Positions 20,565 to 31,576 are shown, numbered from the stretch's first letter. The stretch is 64,000 nt of DNA from Roseomonas gilardii subsp. gilardii (GCF_023078375.1 NZ_CP095554.1:2690001-2754000), one strand, 5' to 3'. Made by a program: numbers and translations. Notes: generated by a model from the sequence alone, not told the origin.

Positions 20565-21421
20565 CCGAACAGCCCGTGGCGCGCCACGATCCAGAGCAGG
20601 TGCGGCTTGCCGATCCGCACCCTCCGGCGCGGCGCCCGCCAGCCCTGGGCCAGCATCCCATCCAGGATGCGGCGGTACACCGCCCCCATCAGGCGCGGGG
20701 CCATGAGCCGGCCACGGGGCCGGGACCGCATGACCCGGTCCGCCCCGGCGAAATGCGCCAGGGCTTCGCTGGCCAGGGCATGGCAGGCGATGTCCACGCG
20801 CGGGTCGGCGACCACCGCCTCCGGGTCGTCCATGAGGGCGGCCGGAATGCCGGCGGCCGCCAGTTCCTCGCGCGGCAGATAGAGCCGCCCGATCGCGGCA
20901 TCCTCGTCCAGGTCGCGCAGGATGTTGGTCAGTTGCAGCGCCATGCCGAGGCTGTGCGACAGGGCGAGGCCGGGCGCTTCCTCCATGCCGAAGACGCGGC
21001 AGGACAGGCGGCCCACCGCGCAGGCCACGCGGTCGCAATAGAGATTCAGGGTGGCGCGGTCGGGGGCGCGGATATCGCTCTCGACATCCATCGCCATTCC
21101 CTCGACGACGGCCAGGAAATCCTCCAGCCGCAGCCCGTAGCGGCGCACCGCCTCCTGCAGGAAGGCCGCGCGCCCGGCGGGCCGTCCGGAGAAGAGCGCG
21201 GCGAGATCGCGCCGCCACTCCTCCAGTTCGGCGGCCCGGACGGGGCGGGGGCGCGTGCCGTCATCGGCGATGTCGTCCACCTGCCGGCAGAAGGCATAGA
21301 TGGCGAACATGCCCGCCCGTTCCGGCTTGGGCAGCAGGCGCATGGCGGCATAGAAGGAACTGCCGGAAACCTGCCGCTCCAGCGCGGCCAGGTCGTCGGA
21401 TGTGCTCACGGCGGCTGTCAC
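20561..21421 (-). CDS. hpnD: Presqualene diphosphate synthase HpnD
   Basis: 286 residues, squalene/phytoene synthase family. Condenses two farnesyl diphosphates to presqualene diphosphate. Both aspartate-rich motifs are complete: FCRQVDDIADD near residue 55 and QLTNILRDLDEDAAIGR near 170. The GTG at 21421 is four bases past the hpnC stop and is preferred to an ATG inside hpnC; the first residues are not conserved, so the start is moderately certain. Confidence 0.93.
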   Translation of the reverse strand: MTAAVSTSDDLAALERQVSGSSFYAAMRLLPKPERAGMFAIYAFCRQVDDIADDGTRPRPVRAAELEEWRRDLAALFSGRPAGRAAFLQEAVRRYGLRLEDFLAVVEGMAMDVESDIRAPDRATLNLYCDRVACAVGRLSCRVFGMEEAPGLALSHSLGMALQLTNILRDLDEDAAIGRLYLPREELAAAGIPAALMDDPEAVVADPRVDIACHALASEALAHFAGADRVMRSRPRGRLMAPRLMGAVYRRILDGMLAQGWRAPRRRVRIGKPHLLWIVARHGLFG

Positions 21422-21425
21422 CTTG

Positions 21426-22382
21426 TCATTCCCGCCGTCGCGGCTCCTTTTCCGTCCCGCCGGCATCCGCCCCCTCGGGCGATGACGCGGGTGGCCATGT
21501 GTCTCTCCGCGAGGACCAGCCCCACCGGATGCCCCAACGGGCGCCCAGCGTTCCCACCGCCCCCAGCAGGGCGAGGCCCAGCGCCTCGGACCGCCGGTGA
21601 TGCACCCGCTCCGCCAGCGGATCGCGCCGGAGCAGCCGAATCGTCAGGCTTTCCGCCAGTTTCTGGATCACTCCTACTTCCACAGAGAGATGCAGATCCT
21701 GGATCTGTGTCGAAAAAGCGCGTGAGGCATCCAGCAATCCGGCCGTTTTCTCCGCCAGCGTGGCGATCACGCCACGCAGGGCCGGGCTGGCGGCGGGGGC
21801 ATCCAGGGCCTCCACCCCGATCCCGGCCTGTTCCAGCAGGTCCTGCGGAAGATAGACCCGGTCCAGCTTCCGGCGGTCCTTGGCGCAGTCCTGCAGGTGG
21901 TTGATCACCTGCAGGGCGCTGCACAGCGCATCGTTGCGGGGCCAGAGCGCCCGGCTTTCGCCATGCACATCCAGCACGAAGCGCCCGACCGGGGAGGCGG
22001 AATAGCGGCAGTAGTCCATCAGCTCCGCCCAGTCGGCGTAGCGGAGCCTGGTCACGTCCCGGCGGAAGGCTTCCAGCAGGTCCAGCGGGTGCTGCTCGTC
22101 CAGTCCGCGCTCGCGCAGCACCCGGTGGAGCGCCTCGCCCTCCGGATTGGCGCCCGCCTCGCCCCGCAGCCCGCGCTCCATGCGGGCGAGCTGTTCCAGC
22201 TTCTCCGCGGGAGAGGCGGTGGGGTGGTCGGCCACGTCATCGGCGATCCGGGCGAAGCGGTAGAAGGCCAGGATGGCCGGGCGGTGCCGGGCGCTGACGA
22301 GATGCGAGGCGACGGGGAAGTTCTCGTCCCCGGACCCCTTGCCGGAAGCGAGATCGGCGGCCTGGGCCGTGGCGGAGGTCAT
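21426..22382 (-). CDS. hpnC: Hydroxysqualene synthase HpnC
   Basis: 318 residues, second squalene-synthase-like protein. Converts presqualene diphosphate to hydroxysqualene. It has FYRFARIADDVADH and NHLQDCAKDRRKLDRVYLP, where the second motif is the altered form expected for HpnC rather than a DxxxD pair as in HpnD. The C-terminal 40 residues are charged and low in complexity. ATG 22382 overlaps the hpnB stop (ATGA). Confidence 0.93.
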   Translation of the reverse strand: MTSATAQAADLASGKGSGDENFPVASHLVSARHRPAILAFYRFARIADDVADHPTASPAEKLEQLARMERGLRGEAGANPEGEALHRVLRERGLDEQHPLDLLEAFRRDVTRLRYADWAELMDYCRYSASPVGRFVLDVHGESRALWPRNDALCSALQVINHLQDCAKDRRKLDRVYLPQDLLEQAGIGVEALDAPAASPALRGVIATLAEKTAGLLDASRAFSTQIQDLHLSVEVGVIQKLAESLTIRLLRRDPLAERVHHRRSEALGLALLGAVGTLGARWGIRWGWSSRRDTWPPASSPEGADAGGTEKEPRRRE

Positions 22383-23590
22383 GGCCGGGCCTTCCCGGTG
22401 CCGGTGTGGGGGCCGGTGTGGGTGCCCTGGCCGGCCTGCGCCTGGGCGCGGCCCTTCCACATGCCGCCCCGGCCCAGCCGGACATCGAGCGCGGAGCGCA
22501 GGGTGAAGACCGTGTAGGCGAGGCCGATGGCGGGCAGGGCGAGGCCCCAGAGCACCGCGCCCGGCGGTGAGATCCGGTAGAAGCGGAGCATTGGGTGGAA
22601 GGCCAGGGCCATCAGCCCCCAGGCCAGGAAGCCCAGGACCTGCGCCCAGCCGCCAGCGAAGAGGGCCAGCAGCACCGGCAGCATATAGGTCACGACCATA
22701 CCCAGCACCGTCCCGGCCAGGAGCCGGGGCGAGTAGCCGAGCTGGGCATAGGCGGAGCGGGACACCATGCGCCCGATCTCCGCCACGCTGCGATAGGGGC
22801 GCAGGCTGGTGGCGCGGTAGGTCAGGCTGAGGCGGATCGGCCCCTGCGCCTTCAGCCGGCGGCCCAGGGCGCAGTCGTCGATGATCTCATGCCGGATGGA
22901 ATCGATGCCCCCCGCCGCCTCCAGCGCCGTGCGGCGGACCAGCATGCAGCCCCCGGCGGCGGCGGCCATCGGGTTGCGGTCGTCGGACACCCAGCGGAAG
23001 GGGTAGAGCATCTGGAAGAAGAAGACGAAGGCGGGGATCAGGAAGCGCTCCGCCGCATTGGCGCAGGACAGTTCCGCCATCAGCGAGACCAGGGCACAGC
23101 GGTCGCGCTCCGCCCGCGCCACCAGGGCGCGCAGGTTGGTCGGCGTATGGCCGATATCGGCATCGGTCAGCAGCAGGTATTCCGGCGGCGCTTCGTCGCC
23201 GCTGTCGCAGGCATGGGCCACGCCCTGGCGCACCGCCCAGAGCTTGCCGGTCCAGCCCTGGGGGAGCGGGGTACCGGGCAGCACCTCCAGCCGCTCCGCG
23301 GCGCCGGGGATGGCGCGGGCGGCATCGGCCGTGCCGTCGGTGCTGCCATCATCCACCAGGATGACGCGGAAGGGGCCGGGATAGCGCTGCGCCAGCAGGC
23401 TGCCGACCGAGCGGGCGATGACATCGGCCTCGTTGCGGGCGGGGACCACGGCGGTGACGGCGGGCCAGGAGGCGGGGTCGGGGGCCTCGTCCCGGTCGTC
23501 GCGGTCGCGGGCCAGCCAGAAGCCCCCACGTGCCAGCAGCATGACGAGCCAGATCGCCACGGGCACCAGGCCAAGCAGAAAGAGAAGCAT
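22379..23590 (-). CDS. hpnB: Hopanoid-associated glycosyltransferase HpnB
   Basis: 403-residue membrane-bound family 2 glycosyltransferase. One N-terminal helix, then a GT-A domain with VVPARNEADVI, ILVDDGSTDGT, LLTDADIGH and a late acidic motif EIIDDCALGRR, and three to four C-terminal helices. The C-terminal tail has a short repetitive GTHTGPHTGTGKA segment. Its precise acceptor is not established. The ATG at 23590 directly abuts the hpnA stop at 23591. Confidence 0.9.
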   Translation of the reverse strand: MLLFLLGLVPVAIWLVMLLARGGFWLARDRDDRDEAPDPASWPAVTAVVPARNEADVIARSVGSLLAQRYPGPFRVILVDDGSTDGTADAARAIPGAAERLEVLPGTPLPQGWTGKLWAVRQGVAHACDSGDEAPPEYLLLTDADIGHTPTNLRALVARAERDRCALVSLMAELSCANAAERFLIPAFVFFFQMLYPFRWVSDDRNPMAAAAGGCMLVRRTALEAAGGIDSIRHEIIDDCALGRRLKAQGPIRLSLTYRATSLRPYRSVAEIGRMVSRSAYAQLGYSPRLLAGTVLGMVVTYMLPVLLALFAGGWAQVLGFLAWGLMALAFHPMLRFYRISPPGAVLWGLALPAIGLAYTVFTLRSALDVRLGRGGMWKGRAQAQAGQGTHTGPHTGTGKARP

Positions 23591-24637
23591 TCAGTGCAGG
23601 TAGCCTGCCTCGCGGAACCAGGCCAGGGCATCGGCCACGCCCTGCTGGTAGGGGCGGGCGCTGTAGCCCAGTTCCCGTTCCGCCTTCGCCGAGGAAAAGA
23701 ACATCCGGTAGCGCGACATCCGCAGCCCATCGACAGTGAGCAGCGGCTCCTTTCCGGTGATCTGCGCCATCGCCTCGAAACCATAGGCGAGGGGGTAGAG
23801 TGGGCCACGCGGCAGGCTGATCTGCGGCGGTTTCCGCCCGGTCAGCCCGGCGATCACAGCCAGGAGCTCCTTCAGCGAGACATTCTCGCCACCCAGGATG
23901 TAGCGCTCCCCGATCCGCCCGCGCTCGAAGGCCAGGAGATGGCCGGCGGCGATGTCGTCCACATGCGCGAAGTTCAGGCCGGTATCGACGAAGGCGGGCA
24001 TCTTGCCGCGCGCCGCGTCCAGGATCATGCGCCCGGTGGGCGTCGGGCGGATGTCGCGCGGTCCGATCGGAGTGGAGGGGTTCACGATGACGGCCGGGAG
24101 CTTCTCCTTCGCCACCATCTCCTCGACCACCCTTTCGGCCCAGGTCTTGGACCGCTTGTAGACGCCGATCGCCTCCTGCGGCGCGGCGGGGGAGGTCTCG
24201 TCCACAGGGCCGGTGGCCCCGGCGAGCCTGAGCGTGGCCACGCTGCTCGTATAGACGATGCGCTCCACACCCTCCTTCAGAGCGGCGCGCATCAGGTTGC
24301 GCGTGCCCTCGACATTGGCGCGGGTCATCACCGAGGGGTCGGGCGCCCAGAGCCGGTAATCCGCCGCCACATGGAAAAGATGGCGCATGCCCTTGAGCGC
24401 CGCGGCGAGCGAGGCGGGGTCGGTGAGATCGCCCTGCACCACCTCGAAGCCCAGGCCGGACAGGTTGCCGCGCGGGCTGGTCGGGCGGATCAGGGCCCGC
24501 ACCTCCAGCCCGCGGGCATGAAGGCTGCGTGCCACGGCGGAGCCGAGAAAGCCGGACGCTCCGGTGACCAGGACCTTGTCGCCGGGGCGAAGAGGCACCG
24601 GGGCCGGGAGATCAGTCCGGTTGCCAGCCTGTTCCAT
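23591..24637 (-). CDS. hpnA: Hopanoid-associated sugar epimerase HpnA
   Basis: 348-residue extended short-chain dehydrogenase. NAD(P)-binding VTGASGFLGSAVARSL near residue 25 and the active-site pair YTSSVAT and YKRSKTWAE are visible. First gene of the seven-gene minus-strand hopanoid operon. ATG 24637 gives the family-like N terminus; earlier starts in the frame add a low-complexity Arg/Pro stretch. Thought to modify the nucleotide sugar or the ribosyl side chain in extended hopanoids; the reaction is unproven. Confidence 0.92.
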   Translation of the reverse strand: MEQAGNRTDLPAPVPLRPGDKVLVTGASGFLGSAVARSLHARGLEVRALIRPTSPRGNLSGLGFEVVQGDLTDPASLAAALKGMRHLFHVAADYRLWAPDPSVMTRANVEGTRNLMRAALKEGVERIVYTSSVATLRLAGATGPVDETSPAAPQEAIGVYKRSKTWAERVVEEMVAKEKLPAVIVNPSTPIGPRDIRPTPTGRMILDAARGKMPAFVDTGLNFAHVDDIAAGHLLAFERGRIGERYILGGENVSLKELLAVIAGLTGRKPPQISLPRGPLYPLAYGFEAMAQITGKEPLLTVDGLRMSRYRMFFSSAKAERELGYSARPYQQGVADALAWFREAGYLH

Positions 24638-25080
24638 CGATTCGGGGTGCTCCGGATGGGTCTGTCCCGCGGCGGACCATGGCGGCCCGGGCTTCCCTCC
24701 GGTTGGCCGGGCGCGAGGCGGGGTTCCGGCGGAAGCTAGCGCAAGCGGGCTGGGGGTGAAATGCCCCTGGCGCAATTATGACGGAAAAACAGGTCGATAG
24801 GTCCTGGCATGGCGGGAAAGGGGTGCCATGCACGGTATGTTTGTGCATCTGGGCGGCGACAGGGCCTCCGGTGGAGAAAGTGCCGGCACGGGAGGTCTGT
24901 CACGAAAATTGACGCTTCACGCAACCTTTCAGCGTTCAGGGAGATTTTTATCTATTATGAGGATGTGTCTCCTGATATGAGACATTCCATAAGATGCTTC
25001 GCCGCTTGCAGCGTTCACCGTTCCTGAACGCTTTCCATGCGGAACTGATGCCCGGACACCGAACGGAAGGTTTGCCTGCG
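24638..25080. promoter_or_regulatory. Divergent intergenic region upstream of hpnA
   Basis: About 440 bases, markedly more AT-rich from 24900 to 25000 than the flanks. It should carry the promoter of the hpnA operon (minus) and of the small gene at 25081 (plus). A TTGACG box at about 24911 could be a plus-strand -35. An inverted repeat tgtctc-N7-gagaca lies at about 24965-24983 and could be an operator or leader hairpin. No gene seen; a longer reading of the small downstream ORF would start at 24994. Confidence 0.4.
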
Positions 25081-25326
25081 ATGGACATGAACTGGATCGG
25101 ACAGCCCCTCGGCCAGGACACCCTGCCCCCGCGCGTGAACGAGGATCCAACCCTGCTGGCCTCCATCGATGAGGATCTGCGCCAGGCTTCCGCCGCCATC
25201 GACGCGGCGCTGGTGTCCCCGATGCGTGCGATCAAGGCGCAGCACATCGCGCGGGCCATGGCGCATATGGCCGAAGCCCAGCGCGTCCAGCGCATGCTGG
25301 AAGTCGCCGCGCAGCGCGGGGGCTGA
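25081..25326 (+). CDS. Small hypothetical protein
   Basis: 81 residues from ATG 25081 (MDMNWIGQPLGQD), or 110 from 24994. The C-terminal two thirds is a likely amphipathic alpha-helical segment (LRQASAAIDAALVSP, HIARAMAHMAEAQRVQRML). No motif recognised. It is taken as real because codon-position GC fits coding sequence and the AT-rich promoter-like region is upstream. No function can be given. Confidence 0.5.
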   Translation: MDMNWIGQPLGQDTLPPRVNEDPTLLASIDEDLRQASAAIDAALVSPMRAIKAQHIARAMAHMAEAQRVQRMLEVAAQRGG

Positions 25327-25357
25327 GAGCACCTCGCCCAAGCGAGACGGCCGGGGA

Positions 25358-25777
25358 TCAGCCGAAGGGGCGCAAACCGCCCTGCCATCCCGGCGAATAT
25401 AACGAGACCATGGCCCGAAGCGGATCCTCCCCGGATTCCGCTTCTGCCATCTCTTCCGGCAGAGCCGGCTTGGCCAGGCGCAACAGAAGTTGCCGCGGCG
25501 GAAGCTTCCGCTCCTGCCGACCCGTCCCGCAACGCTCGACCCGTTCTTCATGCCGGGCGGCCTGCAACGCCGCCAAAGGCGTGGTCAGCCGGCGCATTTC
25601 CCGTTGCACCACATCCGGCGACCAATCCCGGTGCGCCGCTTCGAAGGTGGCGGAGGCTGCGGCCCAGGCTTCGCCATCGGAATAGCCCGATCGCCGCAGT
25701 TCCTCGTACCGCCGGGCGGCCTCGCGGGCTACGAGAAGGTCGAGTGTCGCAGGGGGAGGGGTGGATTCGTGCGCCAT
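25358..25777 (-). CDS. Hypothetical protein
   Basis: 139 residues, soluble, rich in Arg and Glu. The N-terminal half is helical (ARRYEELRRSGYSDGEAWAAASATFEAAHRDWSPD) with a pattern like a short helix-turn-helix or EF-like repeat, but no family is recognised. The ATG at 25777 is the only good start. Ends 31 bases from the end of the convergent small gene. Confidence 0.5.
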   Translation of the reverse strand: MAHESTPPPATLDLLVAREAARRYEELRRSGYSDGEAWAAASATFEAAHRDWSPDVVQREMRRLTTPLAALQAARHEERVERCGTGRQERKLPPRQLLLRLAKPALPEEMAEAESGEDPLRAMVSLYSPGWQGGLRPFG

Positions 25778-25943
25778 GGGCGAAGGTTAGCGAACAAAGA
25801 ACAAATAGCGAACAAAAACCTCATGCGAAGAGCCGCCCGGTGTGGGCAGTGTGACGTTCTGGGATCAGGCATGATGCGCCATAGGGCCAAGGGGCTGGTG
25901 GAGGCCAGTCCCGCGAACCAGATCACGGCTATGATGAGGAAAT

Positions 25944-26017
25944 TGGCTGGGGAACCTGGATTCGAACCAAGACTGCCCGAGTCAGAGTCGGGAGTTCTAC
26001 CGTTAAACTATTCCCCA
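25944..26017 (-). tRNA. tRNA-Gln (CTG anticodon)
   Basis: 74 bases on the minus strand with an encoded CCA. The acceptor stem is tggggaa/ttcccca, the anticodon loop ctctgac giving CTG, and the T-loop ttcgaat. It reads CAG codons. It lies 126 bases upstream of the oppositely oriented Ppx/GppA gene; ORFs running through it are not coding. Confidence 0.95.
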
Positions 26018-26143
26018 GAGGCCGGTCCGTATGTCCCGGTCGCTGACGAGGCGCGAGATAGCATCGGTCCCCGTGGCCTGCAACCACCCCAGCGCATGAA
26101 AGCTCTTGCCCAGGCGCATAGGCTCCCGGATCATGACACTCCC

Positions 26144-27507
26144 ATGGCGACGATGAGCCACCTTCCGACCTGTCGCCCTGGCCCGGCCCTTGCTGCGCCG
26201 GTCCATGCGGCGATCGATCTCGGGACGAACAACTGCCGTCTCCTGCTGGCCGCGCCCGGCGGTCCGGAAGGTTTTCGTGTCGTCGACAGCTTCAGCCGTA
26301 TCGTGCGCCTGGGGGAGGGGCTGGGCCGGACCGGCAGCCTGACCAGCAGTGCCGTGGACCGTGCCCTGGGGGCGCTGGCCGCCTGTCGGGACAAGCTGGC
26401 GCGGCGCCCGATCCATGCGGCGCGCGCCGTCGCCACGGAAGCCTGCCGCCGGGCCGCCAATGGCGCGGATTTCCTGCGGCGCGCGGAATCGGCCCTGGGC
26501 CTGCCGATCGAGGTGATCTCGCCGCGCGAGGAAGCGGTCCTGGCCATGGAATCCTGTGCCCCCCTGATGGCTCAGGCGGACCGGCGAATCCTGCTCTTCG
26601 ACATCGGCGGCGGCTCGACCGAGATCGCCTGGATCCGCACGCCGCGCGAGCCGGGCGATCAGCCATCGCTGATCGGCTATGTCTCCGTCCCGGTGGGGGT
26701 GGTGACAGTGGCGGAGCAGGCGGGCGCGCTCTGCGACAGCCGCCAGGGCTTCGCCGCCCTGGTGGAGGAGATCGCCTCCAGGCTCGAACCCTTCAACGCC
26801 GTCCATTGCATCCGGCAGGAGATGCGCGCCGGCGGGGTCAGCCTGATGGGCACCAGCGGCACGGTCACCACCCTGGCCGGCATCGCCCTGGACCTTCCGC
26901 GCTATTCGCGCCCGCTGGTGGATGGGCAGGTGCTGGGCATCGACACCGCGGATGCGGCCCTGCACCGGCTGCTGTCCCTGGGGCGGGAGGGCATGGCGGC
27001 GCATCCCTGCATCGGCCCGGAGCGGATGGACTTCGTCCTGCCGGCCTGGTGGAGGAGATCGCCTCCAGGCTCGAACCCTTCAACGCCGTCCATTGCATCC
27101 GGCAGGAGATGCGCGCCGGCGGGGTCAGCCTGATGGGCACCAGCGGCACGGTCACCACCCTGGCCGGCATCGCCCTGGACCTTCCGCGCTATTCGCGCCC
27201 GCTGGTGGATGGGCAGGTGCTGGGCATCGACACCGCGGATGCGGCCCTGCACCGGCTGCTGTCCCTGGGGCGGGAGGGCATGGCGGCGCATCCCTGCATC
27301 GGCCCGGAGCGGATGGACTTCGTCCTGCCGGGCTGCGCCATCTATGCCGCCATTCGCCGCACCTGGCCGGCCCCGCGCCTCACCGTCTGCGACCGTGGGC
27401 TGCGGGAGGGCATGCTGTTGCGGATGATGCGCCATGGCCGCCCCGCCATCGGGCGGCGCGGGCGGGACTGGCCGGCGGCACGCGGGTTCAGCGCCGCGAC
27501 GCACTGA
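26144..27507 (+). pseudogene. Ppx/GppA-family phosphatase, broken by a 287-bp tandem duplication
   Basis: Exopolyphosphatase/guanosine pentaphosphate phosphatase family, ASKHA fold. The start is ATG 26144 or 26153, giving AAIDLGTNNCRLLLA close to the N terminus; FDIGGGSTEIAWI is the second phosphate motif. Bases 26758-27044 are repeated exactly at 27045-27331. Because 287 is not divisible by three, the frame ends at 27133 and the true C terminus (GCAIYAAIRRTWPAPRLTV and on, stop 27507) is read from the second copy in another frame. Deleting one copy restores a single ORF of about 358 residues. Either a real recent duplication or an assembly artefact. Confidence 0.85.
26758..27331. repeat. Perfect 287-bp tandem direct repeat
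   Basis: Two head-to-tail copies, 26758-27044 and 27045-27331, with no difference that I could find. The boundaries are at ctggtggaggag (start) and gtcctgccgg (end). Inside the Ppx/GppA gene. Confidence 0.95.
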
Positions 27508-27668
27508 GAGCCCGATTGAGAATGGCCGCGGGTCGGTCTGGCGGGTCTTTTCCGCGCCGGGGGCGTCAGGCTCTTGCCCCGATGCCCCGCATCGGGGCGG
27601 CGGACCTTCCTGCCCGGCACGAAAAATCCCTCGCCAGCCCTCCGCCGCCCCATTCTCAATCGGGCTCT
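27507..27668. repeat. Palindromic (MITE-like) element
   Basis: Perfect 19-bp terminal inverted repeats: agagcccgattgagaatgg (27507-27525) against its complement at 27650-27668. Inside, a second arm (about 27533-27560) is imperfectly complementary to about 27615-27642, and the centre is a perfect hairpin, ccccgatgc/gcatcgggg. The whole 162 bases can thus fold on itself. The outer end coincides with the gppA TGA, and tga also follows the right end (27668-27670), consistent with a 3-bp target duplication. No ORF. It may be a miniature mobile element or a REP-like unit; it could also terminate gppA transcription. Confidence 0.7.
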
Positions 27669-27740
27669 GAGCGCCGGGCCCGCGCTTTCGGGCCTGGCCG
27701 CCCCTGCTCCATCCGGGGCGACCTGCTCTATAAGGGTGGC

Positions 27741-28415
27741 ATGAAACCTCCCGCCGATCGCGGCCTCACCGCGCGCCTGCGCACCGCCAAGGGCCGGACG
27801 ACCGCCTCCCAGCGCTGGCTGGAGCGGCAGATCAACGACCCCTATGTCCGCGCCGCCAAGGCTGCCGGATGGCGCTCGCGTGCCGCCTTCAAGCTGCTGG
27901 AACTGGATGAGCGCTTCAAGCTGCTGAAGCCCGGGCAGCGCGTGGTGGATCTGGGCGCCGCGCCCGGGGGCTGGACCCAGGTCGCGCTGAAGGCGATCGG
28001 CGACCATGGCCGGGTGGTCGGGCTGGACCTGCTGCCGATCGACCCCATCCCCGGCGCGATCCTGCTGGAAGGCGACTTCACCGAGCAGGCGGGCGAGGAT
28101 GCGGTGCTGGCGGCGCTGGACGGGCAGGCGGATCTGGTGCTCTCCGACATGGCACCCAACACCACCGGGCACAACGCGACCGACCATCTGCGGATCATGG
28201 GGTTGGTGGAGCTGGCCGCGGATTTCGCGCGCCGTGTCCTGGCGCCGGGCGGCGGCTTCGTGGCGAAGGTCTTCCAGGGCGGCACGGAGAAGGAACTGCT
28301 GGCCGCCCTCAAGCGGGACTATGCCCAGGTGCGCCATGCCAAGCCGCCGGCCAGCCGCAAGGACAGTGCCGAGGCCTATGTCGTGGCCCAGGGGTTCCGC
28401 GGCTCAAACGATTGA
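27741..28415 (+). CDS. rlmE: 23S rRNA 2'-O-ribose methyltransferase RlmE
   Basis: 224 residues, FtsJ/RrmJ family, methylates U2552 of 23S rRNA. AdoMet motif VVDLGAAPGGWTQVALK around residue 73 and the catalytic Lys-Asp-Lys-Glu elements: SRAAFKLLELDE, DLVLSDMAPNTTGHNATDH, GGGFVAKVFQGG and SRKDSAEAYVVAQGFRG. The N-terminal extension (RTAKGRTTASQRWLERQINDPY) is as in alphaproteobacterial RlmE. An 11-bp unit covering the stop codon is duplicated in tandem (28406-28427). Confidence 0.95.
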   Translation: MKPPADRGLTARLRTAKGRTTASQRWLERQINDPYVRAAKAAGWRSRAAFKLLELDERFKLLKPGQRVVDLGAAPGGWTQVALKAIGDHGRVVGLDLLPIDPIPGAILLEGDFTEQAGEDAVLAALDGQADLVLSDMAPNTTGHNATDHLRIMGLVELAADFARRVLAPGGGFVAKVFQGGTEKELLAALKRDYAQVRHAKPPASRKDSAEAYVVAQGFRGSND

Positions 28416-28426
28416 GAAACGATTGA

Positions 28427-30100
<1,674 letters not shown>

Positions 30101-30110
30101 AACCCCTCCC

Positions 30111-30131
30111 GGCCCGGCGGCAAGCCGGGCC
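30111..30131 (+). terminator. Hairpin after guaB
   Basis: ggcccggc pairs with gccgggcc around a five-base loop, eleven bases after the guaB stop. A tttt tract occurs only about 20 bases later, so a classical intrinsic terminator is uncertain. Confidence 0.45.
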
Positions 30132-30226
30132 CGGAAGCATCCCTTTTCATGCAACCCGCCCCGGGCCGAGGCGCTGCCATCCAGGCGCCTCCCCGGGGCG
30201 TCGCTCGTTCAGGCAGAATCCTTGAG

Positions 30227-31576
30227 ATGACCCCCGCCGCCCGTATCGCCGCCGCCATCGCCCTGCTGGAGCAACTGGAGGCCCAGCCCCGCCGCCCGGC
30301 GGATGCGGTGGCCAACGAGTTCTTCCGGGCACGCCGCTATATCGGGGGCGGCGACCGCCGCGCGGTGGCGGAGCGTGCCTGGGGCGTGGTGCGGGAGAGG
30401 CTGCGCCTCGACTGGCATCTGGCGCGCGTCGGTGGCCAGCCGACGCCGCGCCTGCTGGTCGCGACCCATATGCTCCTGGTCTCGGAGGAATCCCTCCAGT
30501 CCGTGCTCGCCACCTTCCATGGCGAGCGCCATGCCGAGGCCCCCCTGGAGGCCGGCGAGCGCCGCGTCCTGTCCGCCCTGCGGCCGCCCCTCCTGCGTCC
30601 GGAGATGCCTGAGGAGGTCCGCCTCAACATCCCCGGCTGGGCCCTGCCGGGCTTCCGTGAGCGTTTCGGCCCGGAACTGCCGCAGGCGGCGAAGGCCATG
30701 ATGGAAACGGCCCCGCTGGACCTGCGGGCGAACCTGCTGAAGGGCACGCGCGAGGGGGCGATCGCCGCCCTGGCGGCGGAGGGCATCGCAGCGCGGCCCA
30801 CGGCCCTGTCCCCCTGGGGCCTGCGGCTGGCGGAGCGGCAGCCGATCCTGGCCACCCGCGCTTTCCGGGAAGGGCTGGTGGAGATCCAGGACGAGGGCTC
30901 GCAGCTCATCGCCCTGCTGGCCGATGCGCGGCCCGGCATGCGGGTCGCCGATTACTGCGCCGGGGCGGCAGGCAAGACCCTCGCCATGGCGGCGGCCATG
31001 GGCAATCGCGGGCGGATCGTGGCCTGTGACGTCTCCGTGCCGCGCCTCTCCGGGGCCGCCCAGCGCCTGCGCCGGGCCGGGGTGGACAATGCCGAGACAC
31101 ATCTGCTGGTGCTCGGCGACCGTTGGGCCAAGCGCCGGGCGGGACAGTTCGACCGCGTCCTGGTGGATGCGCCCTGCACCGGCACCGGCACCTGGCGGCG
31201 CAATCCCGATGCCCGGCTGCGCACCGGGGCGGAGGATCTGGCCGAGCTCCAGGTGAAGCAGGGCGAGATATTGCGGCGCGCGGCTTCCCTGGTGCGCCCC
31301 GGGGGAAAGCTGGTCTACGCTACCTGCTCGGTCCTGCCCGAGGAGGATGAGGTGCAGGTGCGGGAGTTTCTGAGCGGCCATCCGGAGTTCCGGACGGTGC
31401 CGTTGGCGGAGGCCTGGGCACAGGGCTTCGCCGGATGGGAAGGGGAGGCGGCTCCGGCCAGCCCCGGTGACGGCCTGGGTGCCGGGGGGGATTTCCTGGC
31501 CCTGGCGCCCCACCGGCAGGACACGGACGGCTTCTTCTGTGCCGTGCTGGAGCGGCGGGAGGCCGGGGGGTCATGA
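30227..31576 (+). CDS. RsmB/NOP-family RNA cytosine-C5 methyltransferase
   Basis: 449 residues. Catalytic domain of the NOL1/NOP2/Sun class: motif IV with catalytic Cys in VDAPCTGTGTWRRNPDARLR, the second Cys in YATCSVLPEEDEV, AdoMet site VADYCAGAAGKTLAMAAAMG. The N-terminal part is helical and shorter than the NusB domain of E. coli RsmB. ATG 30227 follows a tgag and gives the family-like MTPAARIAAAIALLEQ. Likely target is m5C967 of 16S rRNA, by family. Confidence 0.9.
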   Translation: MTPAARIAAAIALLEQLEAQPRRPADAVANEFFRARRYIGGGDRRAVAERAWGVVRERLRLDWHLARVGGQPTPRLLVATHMLLVSEESLQSVLATFHGERHAEAPLEAGERRVLSALRPPLLRPEMPEEVRLNIPGWALPGFRERFGPELPQAAKAMMETAPLDLRANLLKGTREGAIAALAAEGIAARPTALSPWGLRLAERQPILATRAFREGLVEIQDEGSQLIALLADARPGMRVADYCAGAAGKTLAMAAAMGNRGRIVACDVSVPRLSGAAQRLRRAGVDNAETHLLVLGDRWAKRRAGQFDRVLVDAPCTGTGTWRRNPDARLRTGAEDLAELQVKQGEILRRAASLVRPGGKLVYATCSVLPEEDEVQVREFLSGHPEFRTVPLAEAWAQGFAGWEGEAAPASPGDGLGAGGDFLALAPHRQDTDGFFCAVLERREAGGS

